This document shows, piece after piece, positions 1-7,500 of a stretch of DNA of 12,029 nt. The translations under genes were made by a program, and so were the position numbers. This DNA is from Anaerolineae bacterium (GTDB taxonomy: Bacteria; Chloroflexota; Anaerolineae; UBA1429): the NCBI GenBank assembly GCA_016928125.1, contig JAFGLK010000067.1, positions 1 through 12,029 on the forward strand, read 5' to 3'. Positions within the stretch are counted from its first letter, which is position 1. Each line of letters starts with the position of its first letter. The notes under the pieces are model-generated. The model had not been told where the DNA came from. It ran no database searches and worked only from the letters and a program-made list of their open reading frames with translations.

Positions 1-1
1 A

Positions 2-610
2 TACGGCATTGATCTCTCCCCCGTCGCGGTACAGATAGCCCATCAGCGCGTCCCGCCGGCCACGCTGGGCGTTGCCAATGCCCAGAAACTGCCTTTCGCC
101 GACGAGTCCCTGGACAACGTCACGCTGGTTGGCAGCCTGGAGCATATGTTGGATCCAGGCGAGTGTCTCTTGGAGATGCGGCGCGTTCTGCGTTGGGGCG
201 GCAAGGCCGCCATTCTGGTGCCCAATGGGTACTATCTGCCGGACATCATCTGGATGGTGCTGCGCACGGGCTATGGCCCAAATCACAAGCAGATCGTGGA
301 ACGCTTCGCCACAGCCCAGGAATGGCGGGCCTTTATCGAGTCTGGGGGCCTGCGTGTGCTGGAGGTGAAGAACTGGAACTTCCAGTGGCCGCGCACACCG
401 ACCGACTGGGCCTGGTATCGCGCCAATCGTCGCCGCTGGCTCGGCTTGGTCGCGGCGCCGTTCATCCCCTTTAACCTATCGCACAGCTTCATCTACATCT
501 GCCGCAAGGAACCTGTTACAGAAGGACAGACGTTCAGCCCGCCCTCATGGCCGCCGCCACCCAAGCTTGCCGATCTGCCCTCGCGATTCCCGGGCTCGGG
601 CGGCTCCTAA
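2..610 (+). CDS. Class I SAM-dependent methyltransferase, C-terminal part (5' end outside window)
   Basis: The reading frame is open from base 2 to the TAA at 608-610, giving 202 visible residues. It begins with YGIDLSPVAVQIAHQR, the strand-2 region of a Rossmann methyltransferase in which the Asp of GID normally contacts the SAM ribose. It continues with LPFADESLDNV (motif II area), then SLEHMLDPGE and RRVLRWGGKAAILVPN, the pattern of the Methyltransf_11 family. The glycine-rich motif I lies before the window. The last 35 or so residues are Pro/Ser-rich and probably a loose tail. The acceptor cannot be read from the sequence. The next gene on the same strand is an LPG_synthase_TM membrane protein, a pairing often seen near lipid or glycan loci, so a small-molecule or glycolipid acceptor is a reasonable guess. 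The family call is firm; the substrate is unknown. Confidence 0.85.
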   Translation, partial: YGIDLSPVAVQIAHQRVPPATLGVANAQKLPFADESLDNVTLVGSLEHMLDPGECLLEMRRVLRWGGKAAILVPNGYYLPDIIWMVLRTGYGPNHKQIVERFATAQEWRAFIESGGLRVLEVKNWNFQWPRTPTDWAWYRANRRRWLGLVAAPFIPFNLSHSFIYICRKEPVTEGQTFSPPSWPPPPKLADLPSRFPGSGGS

Positions 611-685
611 GATGATGCTCGAAAGCCAAGCTGAAAGCAGCCTGCCTTCCAGATGCAGAGTCCCGTCGTGGCTCGGCCTCACACA

Positions 686-697
686 GTTGACGTCAAC
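686..697. promoter_or_regulatory. 12-bp perfect palindrome upstream of the UPF0104 gene
   Basis: GTTGACGTCAAC equals its own reverse complement and lies in the 126-bp gap between the methyltransferase stop and the TTG start at 737. It could be an operator for a dimeric regulator. A few 12-bp palindromes are expected by chance in 12 kb, and no good -10 box follows the TTGACG half, so support is weak. If translation really begins at 653 it would lie inside the coding region. Confidence 0.2.
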
Positions 698-736
698 CCC
701 ATGGGCTTCCCACATCTCTGCCAAAGAGGCTACCCA

Positions 737-1774
737 TTGACAGAGCCCACTGCATCTGAGCAGGCCCCTGGCCGAGTAAGCCGCGGTGGACCTGGCGAAG
801 GGGAGACATGGGCCGCCTGGCGTCGGCGTCCCGGATGCCGCATCATGTCCACAGGGATTGCCCTGGTCGCCGTAGGCATCGCTTCCTACTACATCGTAAC
901 CAAGCTCGTGGAGAGCATCCGGAGCCTGCGCGGCATCGAGTTCGCGCTGCGGCCCTGGCCGTTGGTAGGCTCCTTTGGCATCACCTGCCTGTGCCTCGTG
1001 GCAGGAGGCATGGTGTGGCGCCTCTTACTGCTGGGACTGGGTAGCTCCCTGGAACTGGGGGCATGTGTCCGGATGCACTTGATGTCCAATCTGGGGGCCT
1101 ATCTTCCTGGCTACGGGTGGCGCTCGGTGGGCAAAGCCTACCTGACCCGGCGCCGTGGATTGCCCCTGCGTGTCGTGGGCGCCGCCGCACTGATCGAGTT
1201 CTCGGCGCTGGCCTTGACGCGGCTCGCTGTGGCGACGACGCTGCTGTCGCGGGCCTTTCTGGGCCGACTCGGTCTCTCTCAATGGGCGCTGTATCTGGAC
1301 TGGATTCGTGTTCTGGCCTGGGTTATCCTACTCACTGCGCCGTGGCTCCTCGCAATGTGTCTGAACTGGCTCGGGCAGCGCAGTCCACAGCGCTGGGGTG
1401 GCATCCGCATCCGAAAGCTGCCGCTCTACTGGATGCTGGCGCTCACTTCAGCCAACTGGGTGCTGTATGGTTGGGCCGTGGTGCTCCTATTTCAGGCTCT
1501 TCATCCTCTAAATGGGCACCAGATCGTGCCGATCCTGTTTGCCACGACATCGTCTTCGTTGGTGAGTTTGATCCTCTTCGTCGTACCTGGCGGCATCGCT
1601 GTGCGAGAGAGCGTGATCATCTTTGTGCTGGAGGGGCTGCTACCCAGCTCCATCGTGACCCTGGGAGCACTGCTCAGCCGCATCACGTTGCTGCTGGCGG
1701 AGCTGCTCGGGGCCTCGATCGGTACATGGATGAGCAGGGCCCCACGCATTATGTCAATGACTCGAAAGGATTAG
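737..1774 (+). CDS. Lysylphosphatidylglycerol synthase TM-like (UPF0104) integral membrane protein
   Basis: This is a hydrophobic protein of 345 residues with about seven or eight membrane spans. It matches the LPG_synthase_TM (UPF0104) family in two places. Near residues 122-143 is YLPGYGWRSVGKAYL followed by RRRGLP, the family's 'lPGr.Ge..ra.l..rrg.p' signature. Near 284-292 is PGGIAVRES, followed by a helix-rich end containing LLSRITLLLAELLG. Members of this fold include the flippase-like membrane half of MprF and AglD-type glycolipid proteins; no soluble synthase domain is attached here. Start choice: the frame is open from an ATG at 653, but that ATG has no Shine-Dalgarno. The TTG at 737 has AAAGAGG seven bases upstream, and 845 (ATG) is a third option just before the first span. 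Its lipid substrate is unknown. It lies 126 bp after the methyltransferase, possibly cotranscribed. Confidence 0.8.
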   Translation: MTEPTASEQAPGRVSRGGPGEGETWAAWRRRPGCRIMSTGIALVAVGIASYYIVTKLVESIRSLRGIEFALRPWPLVGSFGITCLCLVAGGMVWRLLLLGLGSSLELGACVRMHLMSNLGAYLPGYGWRSVGKAYLTRRRGLPLRVVGAAALIEFSALALTRLAVATTLLSRAFLGRLGLSQWALYLDWIRVLAWVILLTAPWLLAMCLNWLGQRSPQRWGGIRIRKLPLYWMLALTSANWVLYGWAVVLLFQALHPLNGHQIVPILFATTSSSLVSLILFVVPGGIAVRESVIIFVLEGLLPSSIVTLGALLSRITLLLAELLGASIGTWMSRAPRIMSMTRKD

Positions 1775-1830
1775 CGTTTCCCAGCCGCTGTCCGCCTGTC
1801 GGCCTCCCCATCGGCCCTCGGAAGAGAGCG

Positions 1831-1850
1831 AATTGCCCAAACGGGCAATT
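1831..1850 (+). terminator. Probable terminator after the UPF0104 gene
   Basis: The arms AATTGCCC and GGGCAATT pair perfectly over 8 bp around an AAAC loop, and GTTTTGG follows. It lies 57 bp after the stop at 1774 and ahead of the next gene, as expected for an intrinsic terminator. The U-tract is short (four T after one G) and half the stem is A/T, so efficiency may be modest. Its symmetry would also fit a protein-binding site. Confidence 0.55.
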
Positions 1851-1877
1851 GTTTTGGACGCCGTTCCGTGCTTTAAT
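1849..1877 (+). promoter_or_regulatory. Weak candidate sigma70 promoter for the secreted repeat protein
   Basis: TTGTTT (1849-1854) is followed after 17 bp by TTTAAT (1872-1877), matching consensus at 3/6 and 5/6. It would start transcription near 1884 and give a leader of about 64 nt. The leader holds a small hairpin, GGAAGC (1878-1883) pairing with GCTTCC (1891-1896). A second -10-like hexamer, TAGTAT at 1921-1926, has no good -35. The -35 overlaps the tail of the preceding hairpin. Confidence 0.3.
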
Positions 1878-1947
1878 GGAAGCAGAAGGGGCTTCCTGTG
1901 TCTTGATTGCCTCAAGGATCTAGTATCATCTGAGAAGGAGAGACGAG

Positions 1948-3429
1948 ATGAGAGTGACACGCATCGTATTGTCCCTGGTTCTGGTTGTGCTCGGCATCCT
2001 GGGCATGGCGCTGAATGTAGCGGCTCAAGGGCCAGCCGGCACCTGGGCGACCGGTATTCAGGTCCAGAACCAGGCTGAGGCAGCCTCGGGCCAGGGCGCC
2101 AGGGTGACTTTTCGCTTCTACTGGAAGGTGGGCGCCTGCACGGTGGACTGCCCGACGCCTGGGAGCCCGGCTCTTGAGTGGACCGATCCGACCGATATCC
2201 CGGCCGGCCAGTCGAAAGTCTACTATGTGCCCACTCAGATCCCCGGTTTGCCTGAGAACTTTGTGGGCTCGGCGGTGGTGACCTCGGATGGCGCGCCCAT
2301 CGCGGCCATTCTCAACACCTCGCGTGTCGTCAGTACGGGGGAAAAGACCCGTATTGGCTCCGCCATCGGCGTCTCGGAAGAGGGTGGCTTGATCCCCGCT
2401 GCGATGGTCTATGCGCCCTATCTGCGTAAGAACTACTATGGCCGCAATTCCTACGTCGCTGTGCAGAATACAACGGACGTGGCGGCCAATGTGACGCTCA
2501 AGTATTATGATGCCGTCACGGGTGCTGAAATTCCGGCGGCGCAGGAGACGGCGAGCATCCCCGCTTTCAGCAACCAGATCTTCTACCAGGATGCCAATGC
2601 CGGTCTGCCCGACGGGTTCTTTGGCTCGGCCGTGATCGATGGCAACGGCACGCTGCTGGCTGTGGTGGCGAATAACGCCAACTCGGGCAACGATGCGGAC
2701 GTAACGACCGCCGCCTTTGAGAGCTACAACGGCTTTATCGGTGGCGCCACCAAGGTCTACGTCCCCAAGGCGACCGTGAACTACTACAACTACCAGACCG
2801 GCCTGAGCATCCAGAACATCGGAACCGGTCCCGCGGACGTCACGGTGACCTTTAACATCGGTGGGGCGACCTACACCACGAGCAAGACCGGCCAGGCAGC
2901 GAACACGCCCTGGTCGATCTACCTGGGTACGCAGTCCGCGTCTGGGATCCCGACTGGCACGAGCGGCAGTGGCTCGGCGATCATCGAGTCCACGCAGCCG
3001 ATTGTGGTCTTGGTGAGCGAGGTCAAGACGGCAGAGGGCTTTGGCGTGACTTGGGGCGGATTTGCCGAAGGCTCGGGCTCCAGCGCGATCCTCTTCCCCA
3101 AGTTTGACCGCACCTACTATGGCTATAACGGCGGCATCCAAATCCAGAATCTGGGCGATGAGGCTTGCGACATAACCGCCACCTGGTCGCAGCAGGGCCG
3201 CACGGACGTGCCCGATACCAAGTACGACGTCCAGCCTGGTGAGTCGATCTTCTGGTACGGGCCGAACGTTCCTGGCCTGACCGAGAACTTTAGCGGATCG
3301 GTGGTTGTGGTGTCGAGCAATGGCGAGCCGATCGCCGGCGTCTACACCTCCCGCAGCGACGCGCCCGTGGGCAGCCAGTATTACCGTTCTGGCGACTCAT
3401 ACAGCGCCTACAACGGGATCGCCAAGTAA
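1948..3429 (+). CDS. Secreted protein with four beta-rich repeat modules
   Basis: The protein has 493 residues. AAGGAG seven bases before the ATG fixes the start. Residues 1-27 form a Sec signal peptide: basic MRVTR, then a hydrophobic core, then an AQG-like cleavage site. No lipobox, LPXTG or C-terminal membrane anchor is visible, so it is probably released or held non-covalently. The mature part has four related modules of about 110 residues, marked by a 'hxhQN' strand at Q40-N41, Q173-N174, Q289-N290 and Q400-N401. Each QN is followed by an alternating hydrophobic strand (for example ANVTLKYYDA, CDITATW), then a GSAVV-type strand and an exposed 'PIAxV' turn. Modules 2 to 4 are preceded by a Tyr/Asn-rich lead-in such as YYGRNSYV or YYGYNGG. 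The composition (Gly, Ser, Thr, Val, few Lys) suits an extracellular Ig-like beta-sandwich. No catalytic motif is seen; a structural or adhesive role is inference. It stands alone between two terminators. Confidence 0.85.
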   Translation: MRVTRIVLSLVLVVLGILGMALNVAAQGPAGTWATGIQVQNQAEAASGQGARVTFRFYWKVGACTVDCPTPGSPALEWTDPTDIPAGQSKVYYVPTQIPGLPENFVGSAVVTSDGAPIAAILNTSRVVSTGEKTRIGSAIGVSEEGGLIPAAMVYAPYLRKNYYGRNSYVAVQNTTDVAANVTLKYYDAVTGAEIPAAQETASIPAFSNQIFYQDANAGLPDGFFGSAVIDGNGTLLAVVANNANSGNDADVTTAAFESYNGFIGGATKVYVPKATVNYYNYQTGLSIQNIGTGPADVTVTFNIGGATYTTSKTGQAANTPWSIYLGTQSASGIPTGTSGSGSAIIESTQPIVVLVSEVKTAEGFGVTWGGFAEGSGSSAILFPKFDRTYYGYNGGIQIQNLGDEACDITATWSQQGRTDVPDTKYDVQPGESIFWYGPNVPGLTENFSGSVVVVSSNGEPIAGVYTSRSDAPVGSQYYRSGDSYSAYNGIAK

Positions 3430-3462
3430 GCACTCGGGCGAGCGCCACGCAACAGCACAACG

Positions 3463-3495
3463 AACCCCCTGGGCAGATCGCTTGCCCAGGGGGTT
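3463..3495. terminator. Strong intrinsic terminator between convergent genes
   Basis: AACCCCCTGGGCA (3463-3475) and TGCCCAGGGGGTT (3483-3495) form a perfect 13-bp stem with a 7-nt loop, starting 33 bp after the stop of the secreted protein. On the + strand it is followed by a pyrimidine-rich tail (TCCCTTGCCTCTCTT). On the - strand it lies about 38 nt beyond the hyuA-like stop at 3534, so it may stop transcription from both sides. The tail is better on the + strand. Confidence 0.85.
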
Positions 3496-3533
3496 TCCCT
3501 TGCCTCTCTTGCGTTGGCTCGGTTAGGCCTTCG

Positions 3534-5537
3534 TTAGTGCGCCAGCCGCGGCCGGCCCACCGCCGTCACCTCCAGATCGGTTTGCACAAAGATGCGCTCG
3601 CCCCAGCCATCCGCCACCGGGGCTGTGCGGTCGTGGCGCGAGCTACGCACGCGCACGTCTTCAGCGCCCGCACGTAAGGCGCCCTCCCTGGCCAGGATCT
3701 CGGCCTTGGCGGTCGCATAGTTCACCGCCTCCGGCAGCGAGGCGCGCAGCGCCACCTCGTTGGGCAGATGAATGCGGTAGCCTTCCTCTTCATGTGGGAC
3801 GATGATCGCGCGCACGCGTTGCACCACGCTGCCCGCCACGGCGCCGATGGCGTTGGCCACCTCGGTGTGTTCGGGGATGATCAGCTTCCCGTGCAGGAGC
3901 TCGGCCACCAACGGGAAATAGGTGTGCACCGGCGCGCCGATCGCCACCAGCGTGGGCCTCAAGGTCAGATGGCAGCCCAAGGCGGAACCCTCAGCAGGGC
4001 AGAGCGCGCGGGCCAGGAGCTCGCTGTCGATCGCATCCGCATGATGGCCGTTGAGTCGGTCATCGCTCAGCAACTTGGCCACGACCTCTCGGGCGATGTG
4101 GACTGACGTCTGGCGCAGAATGTAGTGGCAGAGATCCTCGCTCGCACGCGACAGCCGTCTGGCCAGCAGCTCTGCCCCCAGTCGCGCCGCTTCCACGTCC
4201 CAGGCCGCATAGAGGCCCAAGGCATGGGCGGCGTCGGAGGGAGTCAAGGCCGATCGCACCAGCACGCCTTGCCGCTCCAGCTGGTTCAGATAGCGGCCGT
4301 AGAGCTCGGGATAGCGCACAATCTGACGCACCTGGTCGAGGGTACACGGGCCCTGAGTCAGCCGACCGAGCAGCTCGCCCTCGAACGGCGGTCGGGCGCC
4401 CTCCGTAGCCCAGTGGGCGTTCTGCAGCATCAGGAACTCGCCCAAGGCTCCCCGATTGGGCTTGGTCGCACTCAGCTGAGCGGCCAGTTGCTCCCGCACC
4501 TCGGGATACTCGGTGGCCAGCAGCGAAAGGGGTACAACCCGTCGCGGTCCGATATGTAGCGCCTCCACCTCATCCAGCCAAACGTGGCTGTCGCCGCCCA
4601 GGCCGGCTGTGTGGACATCGATGGCCTCGACCATGGTGCGCCACTGGCCCACCCGTGCGCCCTGGAGGCTGAGTTGAGGGCCTTGGCCATCGATGACGGC
4701 GATGTCCGTCGTGGTGCCGCCCATGTCCACCACAACCATATCCTCCCCCTTGGCCAGATGCTGTGCTCCCACCACGCTGGCCGCAGGCCCCGAGAGGATC
4801 GTCTCGATGGGGCGCTCTCTGGCCACGGCCGCATCCATGAGCGAACCATCGCCCTTGACCACCATCAGGGGCGCATGGATGCCCTGCTCCTCCATGATGC
4901 GTTCCACCGAGTCGATCAGGTCGCAGAGGAGCGGGATCAGGCGCGCATTGAGCGCCACGGTGGTGGCGCGACGCAGCGCATCCAGTCGGTGGGTCAGATC
5001 GTGGCCACAGGTGACCGGCAGGCCCGTCATCTGGCAAACCAGATCGCGCACGGCCAGCTCATGCTCTGGGTTGCGGGTGCCAAAGTAGCCCGAGACGGCG
5101 AATCCGGCCACCGCAGGTGCGTGAAGTGCAATCGCCGCACGGGCCGCCTCCAGATCGAGCGGCTCCCATTCCTCGCCCGTCGTCCGATGCCCGCCCGGGA
5201 TAAGCACAACACGCTCCGTGCCCAAAGCCTCGCATACGTTGATCCCAGGGTCCAGCCGCCCCGCGTAGCCGATCAAGAGCGCGCAAATGGGAGCGCCATT
5301 GCCCTCGACGATGGCGTTGGTGGCCAGGGTGGTCGAGAGAGAAACCAGGCTGACCTCCGCCGCTGAAATCCCATCCGCGTGCCCCACGATCTGCTGGACG
5401 GCCGCACGAATGCCGATCGTCAGATCCCGCTTGGTGGTGAGCGCCTTGGCGCTGAGCAGCACCTTGTTCGTGCCATATTCGACCAGCACGGCGTCGGTGT
5501 AGGTGCCACCCGTGTCGATGCCAAGCGCGATAGCCAT
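3534..5537 (-). CDS. HyuA-type hydantoinase/oxoprolinase family ATPase
   Basis: This 667-residue protein is close to the usual HyuA length. The start is fixed by AAGGAGG five bases before the ATG. The N-terminal Hydant_A_N domain opens with the phosphate-binding loop GIDTGGTYTDAVLV (6-19) and has STTLATNAIVEG near 69-79. The Hydantoinase_A core follows, with MVVKGDGSLM (225-234), SGPAASVVGAQ (249-259), the second phosphate loop VVDMGGTTTDIAVID (269-283) and IDVHTAGLGGDS (306-317). Near the end are VAIGAPVHTYFP (531-542) and PEHTEVANAIGAVAG (555-569). Residues about 390-430 look like a small winged-helix insertion. HyuA proteins belong to the ASKHA ATPase fold and normally act with HyuB in ATP-driven hydantoin or 5-oxoproline opening, or in acetone or acetophenone carboxylation. 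No HyuB is adjacent here. The upstream neighbour is a methyltetrahydrofolate methyltransferase, so a role in corrinoid protein reactivation is an alternative. That is inference. Confidence 0.88.
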   Translation of the reverse strand: MAIALGIDTGGTYTDAVLVEYGTNKVLLSAKALTTKRDLTIGIRAAVQQIVGHADGISAAEVSLVSLSTTLATNAIVEGNGAPICALLIGYAGRLDPGINVCEALGTERVVLIPGGHRTTGEEWEPLDLEAARAAIALHAPAVAGFAVSGYFGTRNPEHELAVRDLVCQMTGLPVTCGHDLTHRLDALRRATTVALNARLIPLLCDLIDSVERIMEEQGIHAPLMVVKGDGSLMDAAVARERPIETILSGPAASVVGAQHLAKGEDMVVVDMGGTTTDIAVIDGQGPQLSLQGARVGQWRTMVEAIDVHTAGLGGDSHVWLDEVEALHIGPRRVVPLSLLATEYPEVREQLAAQLSATKPNRGALGEFLMLQNAHWATEGARPPFEGELLGRLTQGPCTLDQVRQIVRYPELYGRYLNQLERQGVLVRSALTPSDAAHALGLYAAWDVEAARLGAELLARRLSRASEDLCHYILRQTSVHIAREVVAKLLSDDRLNGHHADAIDSELLARALCPAEGSALGCHLTLRPTLVAIGAPVHTYFPLVAELLHGKLIIPEHTEVANAIGAVAGSVVQRVRAIIVPHEEEGYRIHLPNEVALRASLPEAVNYATAKAEILAREGALRAGAEDVRVRSSRHDRTAPVADGWGERIFVQTDLEVTAVGRPRLAH

Positions 5538-5593
5538 GCAATCCTCCTTATAGCGCCGCGCCTTACCAAGCGCTCCGAGTCTCGGCGCTCCGC

Positions 5594-5628
5594 ACCCGAA
5601 AGAGCAATCCGCTCTAGCTCTCTCGGGT
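5594..5628 (-). other. Intercistronic hairpin enclosing the methyltransferase stop codon
   Basis: In the - strand RNA a 12-bp stem (11 Watson-Crick pairs and one G-U) forms between 5617-5628 and 5594-5605. The 11-nt loop holds the UAG stop at 5614-5616. No U-run follows, so it is unlikely to be a full terminator. It lies in the 76-nt gap before the HyuA-type gene and may mark an mRNA processing or stability point that sets the ratio of the two products. Confidence 0.45.
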
Positions 5629-6462
5629 CCGTTGTCGGTAGTAGGTCACATAGTTCATGCCGTACTCGTCGCGGCCCATGAGCAGATCAGCGATAAGCAC
5701 GGTTTGGCGCGCATGCTGGGGGTTCACGATGGGCGCATTGACCCCAGCCGCGACCGCCATGGCCAGAAAGATGCGGTTGATCGCCTCGCGATCCGGTAGC
5801 CCAAAAGAGACGTTGCTGGCGCCCAGCGTCATATTCGCACCCAGTTCATCGCGCACGCCCCGGATCGCCTCCATCGTGACGCGCGCGGCGTTCGAGTCGG
5901 TACAGACCGTCAGCGCCAGACAGTCGATCAGGACATCCTCTCTGGGAATGCCGTACGACTCGGCGCGCTCCACAATCTTGCGCGCAATGGCGATGCGCTT
6001 GCTTGCCTCGGCCGGGATTCCAGCGTCGTCCATCGTCAAGCCAATCACCGCGGCGCCGTATTCCTGCGCCAGAGGCAGCACGCGCGCGAGCGCGGCCTCT
6101 TCGCCGTTCACCGAATTGATCAGCGGCTTGCCATCATAGACGGCCAACGCGGCCCGCAACGCCTCGGCATTGGCCGAATCGATGGATAGTGGCAGATCGG
6201 TCTCTTCCATCACCGCCTGAAGGGCTAGTGGCAGAACCTCGACCTCATTCACGCCCGCGGCGCCCACATTCACATCCAGAACCGCTGCGCCATTGCCGAC
6301 CTGTGAGCGAGCCAGCTGGCGTACGCGGTCCATGTTCTTGGCCACCAACGAGGCGGCCAGCCTGGGCTTGCCCGTCGGATTGATGCGTTCACCGATGATC
6401 ACCGTAGGCTGTTCACTACCAATGATGACCTTGGTGTCTCTGCGGCTCAAGATTGTCTCCAT
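5614..6462 (-). CDS. Pterin-binding methyltetrahydrofolate:corrinoid methyltransferase (MeTr family)
   Basis: The predicted enzyme is a 282-residue TIM-barrel protein of the DHPS/MeTr (pterin-binding) family, which moves a methyl group between a corrinoid protein and tetrahydrofolate in the cytosol. Residues seen from the ATG: IIGERINPTGKP (22-33), LDVNVG (62-67), SIDSAN (93-98), INSVNGE (115-121), GLTMDDAGIP (141-150), DCLALTV (180-186) and LGASNVSFGLPDR (213-225). The Asp and Asn residues in these strands line the pterin site in AcsE and MetH, and ASNVSFGLP is typical of corrinoid-linked members rather than true dihydropteroate synthase. Start: an upstream GTG at 6498 is in frame, but GGAGGG nine bases before the ATG at 6462 favours the shorter form. 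Its operon neighbours are a betaine-type binding protein and a HyuA-type ATPase. No corrinoid-binding partner is in the window, so the methyl donor is unknown. Confidence 0.88.
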   Translation of the reverse strand: METILSRRDTKVIIGSEQPTVIIGERINPTGKPRLAASLVAKNMDRVRQLARSQVGNGAAVLDVNVGAAGVNEVEVLPLALQAVMEETDLPLSIDSANAEALRAALAVYDGKPLINSVNGEEAALARVLPLAQEYGAAVIGLTMDDAGIPAEASKRIAIARKIVERAESYGIPREDVLIDCLALTVCTDSNAARVTMEAIRGVRDELGANMTLGASNVSFGLPDREAINRIFLAMAVAAGVNAPIVNPQHARQTVLIADLLMGRDEYGMNYVTYYRQRTRES

Positions 6463-6525
6463 TTGGGCCGACCCTCCATGTGTGCGGTTGTGGATCACGA
6501 CTCAACAGTGACAGGTCAAGGCGAA

Positions 6526-7500
6526 CTAGGGCTCCCACCCGGTACGGCGTAGGAAGCGTCGCGCGACGACCTCCGGCTTGGCGCCCTCGGCGACCTGGCC
6601 GGTCAGATCTGCCAGGGTCTCCTGAGTGAGGCGTTCACTGAGTTGGCGCAAAGGCCGTTCCACATCGGGTATCTGCTGCAGAACGGGCGTGCGGATCCCC
6701 ACAGCCAGATTGGATGCCAGGAAAAAGCCGAGATCATCTCGGGCCACCTGGAGATCCGCAGACCACAGGGCGCTATCACTCGCATAGCCCAGAGCGCTAT
6801 CGCAGCGGCCCGCGTTCAAGGCAGCATAGCCCTCCTGGATGGTTCCATATACGATGCGTGTCGGGTCGAACCGAAATCTGTAGACCCGCTCCAGGCCGCG
6901 CACGCCATTGGGCTCAGCATAGAGCTCTGGCGGCGCACAAAGCGCCACGTGCGAGTCTACATTGTTTATGTGATAAGCCAAGCCAGACAAGCTGCCGATG
7001 CCCCATGCGCCCGCCTGGCTCCTTGTCATGAGCAGAATCAGCGTGCGCTGTGCCGGCGCAGGCGGCAGCCACGTGATCTCATTCAGGGCATCTTCATCTC
7101 GTACCCTTCGGTACATCAAATCCGGATCGGCGATCGGATAGTCGTGTCCGAGCCCGATCGTCCAGGTGTCGCCGGTATACTCCCAGCAGATGTCGATGTT
7201 GCCTGCGACAAACGCCTTACGAAGCGCTCGCGCATCGCCCAGCCCCGGCTTCGGATCGACCGGATACCCCGCCTTCTCGAGCACCAAGACCGTCAGCTCG
7301 CCGAGCAGGCGCTGCTCAGGTGTGGCGACGCTGCCTACCACGATCGATGTCCCAGACACCGATTGTGGGGCGCGGGACTGCCCCTGACAGGCCACGACGA
7401 GTGCGACTACCAGCGCCAGGCAGGCTGCCACGAGCCGCCGCCGAGCAGTGGGAGGCCTGAGTACATGGACGCCCTCAACCAAATGCCATCCGCTCCACAT
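6526..7500 (-). CDS. Osmoprotectant/glycine betaine-type ABC substrate-binding lipoprotein (OpuAC/ProX family)
   Basis: With the ATG at 7500 the protein has 324 residues. It starts with a basic stretch (TARRR), a hydrophobic core and the lipobox VVAC at Cys38, so it is probably a lipoprotein held on the outer face of the membrane. The mature part follows the OpuAC/ProX plan: IVVGSVATPEQRLLGELTV (about 53-71), DARALRKAFVAGNIDICWEYTGDTW (89-113 region, with the family's EYTG), ITWLPPAPAQRT (142-153) and VYGTIQEGYAALNAGRCD (217-234). The segment after 'WLPPAP' usually reads NNTY in osmoprotectant binders; here it is AQRT, so the ligand may differ. The frame extends to an ATG at 7542, but that would overlap yigZ by 68 nt. 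The ATG at 7500 has GAAGG at five bases and overlaps by 26 nt, suggesting translational coupling. No permease or ATPase gene adjoins it. It lies 63 nt before the methyltransferase gene. Confidence 0.82.
   Translation of the reverse strand: MWSGWHLVEGVHVLRPPTARRRLVAACLALVVALVVACQGQSRAPQSVSGTSIVVGSVATPEQRLLGELTVLVLEKAGYPVDPKPGLGDARALRKAFVAGNIDICWEYTGDTWTIGLGHDYPIADPDLMYRRVRDEDALNEITWLPPAPAQRTLILLMTRSQAGAWGIGSLSGLAYHINNVDSHVALCAPPELYAEPNGVRGLERVYRFRFDPTRIVYGTIQEGYAALNAGRCDSALGYASDSALWSADLQVARDDLGFFLASNLAVGIRTPVLQQIPDVERPLRQLSERLTQETLADLTGQVAEGAKPEVVARRFLRRTGWEP

Noticed and set aside
1063..1923. + strand open frame (286 codons) overlapping the UPF0104 gene in another frame
   Set aside because: The overlapping frame encodes the family motifs and membrane spans. 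This one has none and runs through the terminator hairpin.
1912..3141. Long - strand open frame (409 codons) opposite the secreted protein
   Set aside because: It is antisense to a gene with a clear signal peptide, repeats and ribosome-binding site. Its translation is Arg/His/Gly-rich and low-complexity, with no domain.
4584..5366. + strand open frame (260 codons) opposite the HyuA-type gene
   Set aside because: It is antisense to well-conserved hydantoinase motifs; the translation is His/Arg-rich without a fold signature.
5614..6462. Dihydropteroate synthase (folate biosynthesis) as the product
   Set aside because: It shares the fold, but ASNVSFGLP and INSVNGE fit the corrinoid methyltransferase branch, and no other folate synthesis gene is nearby.
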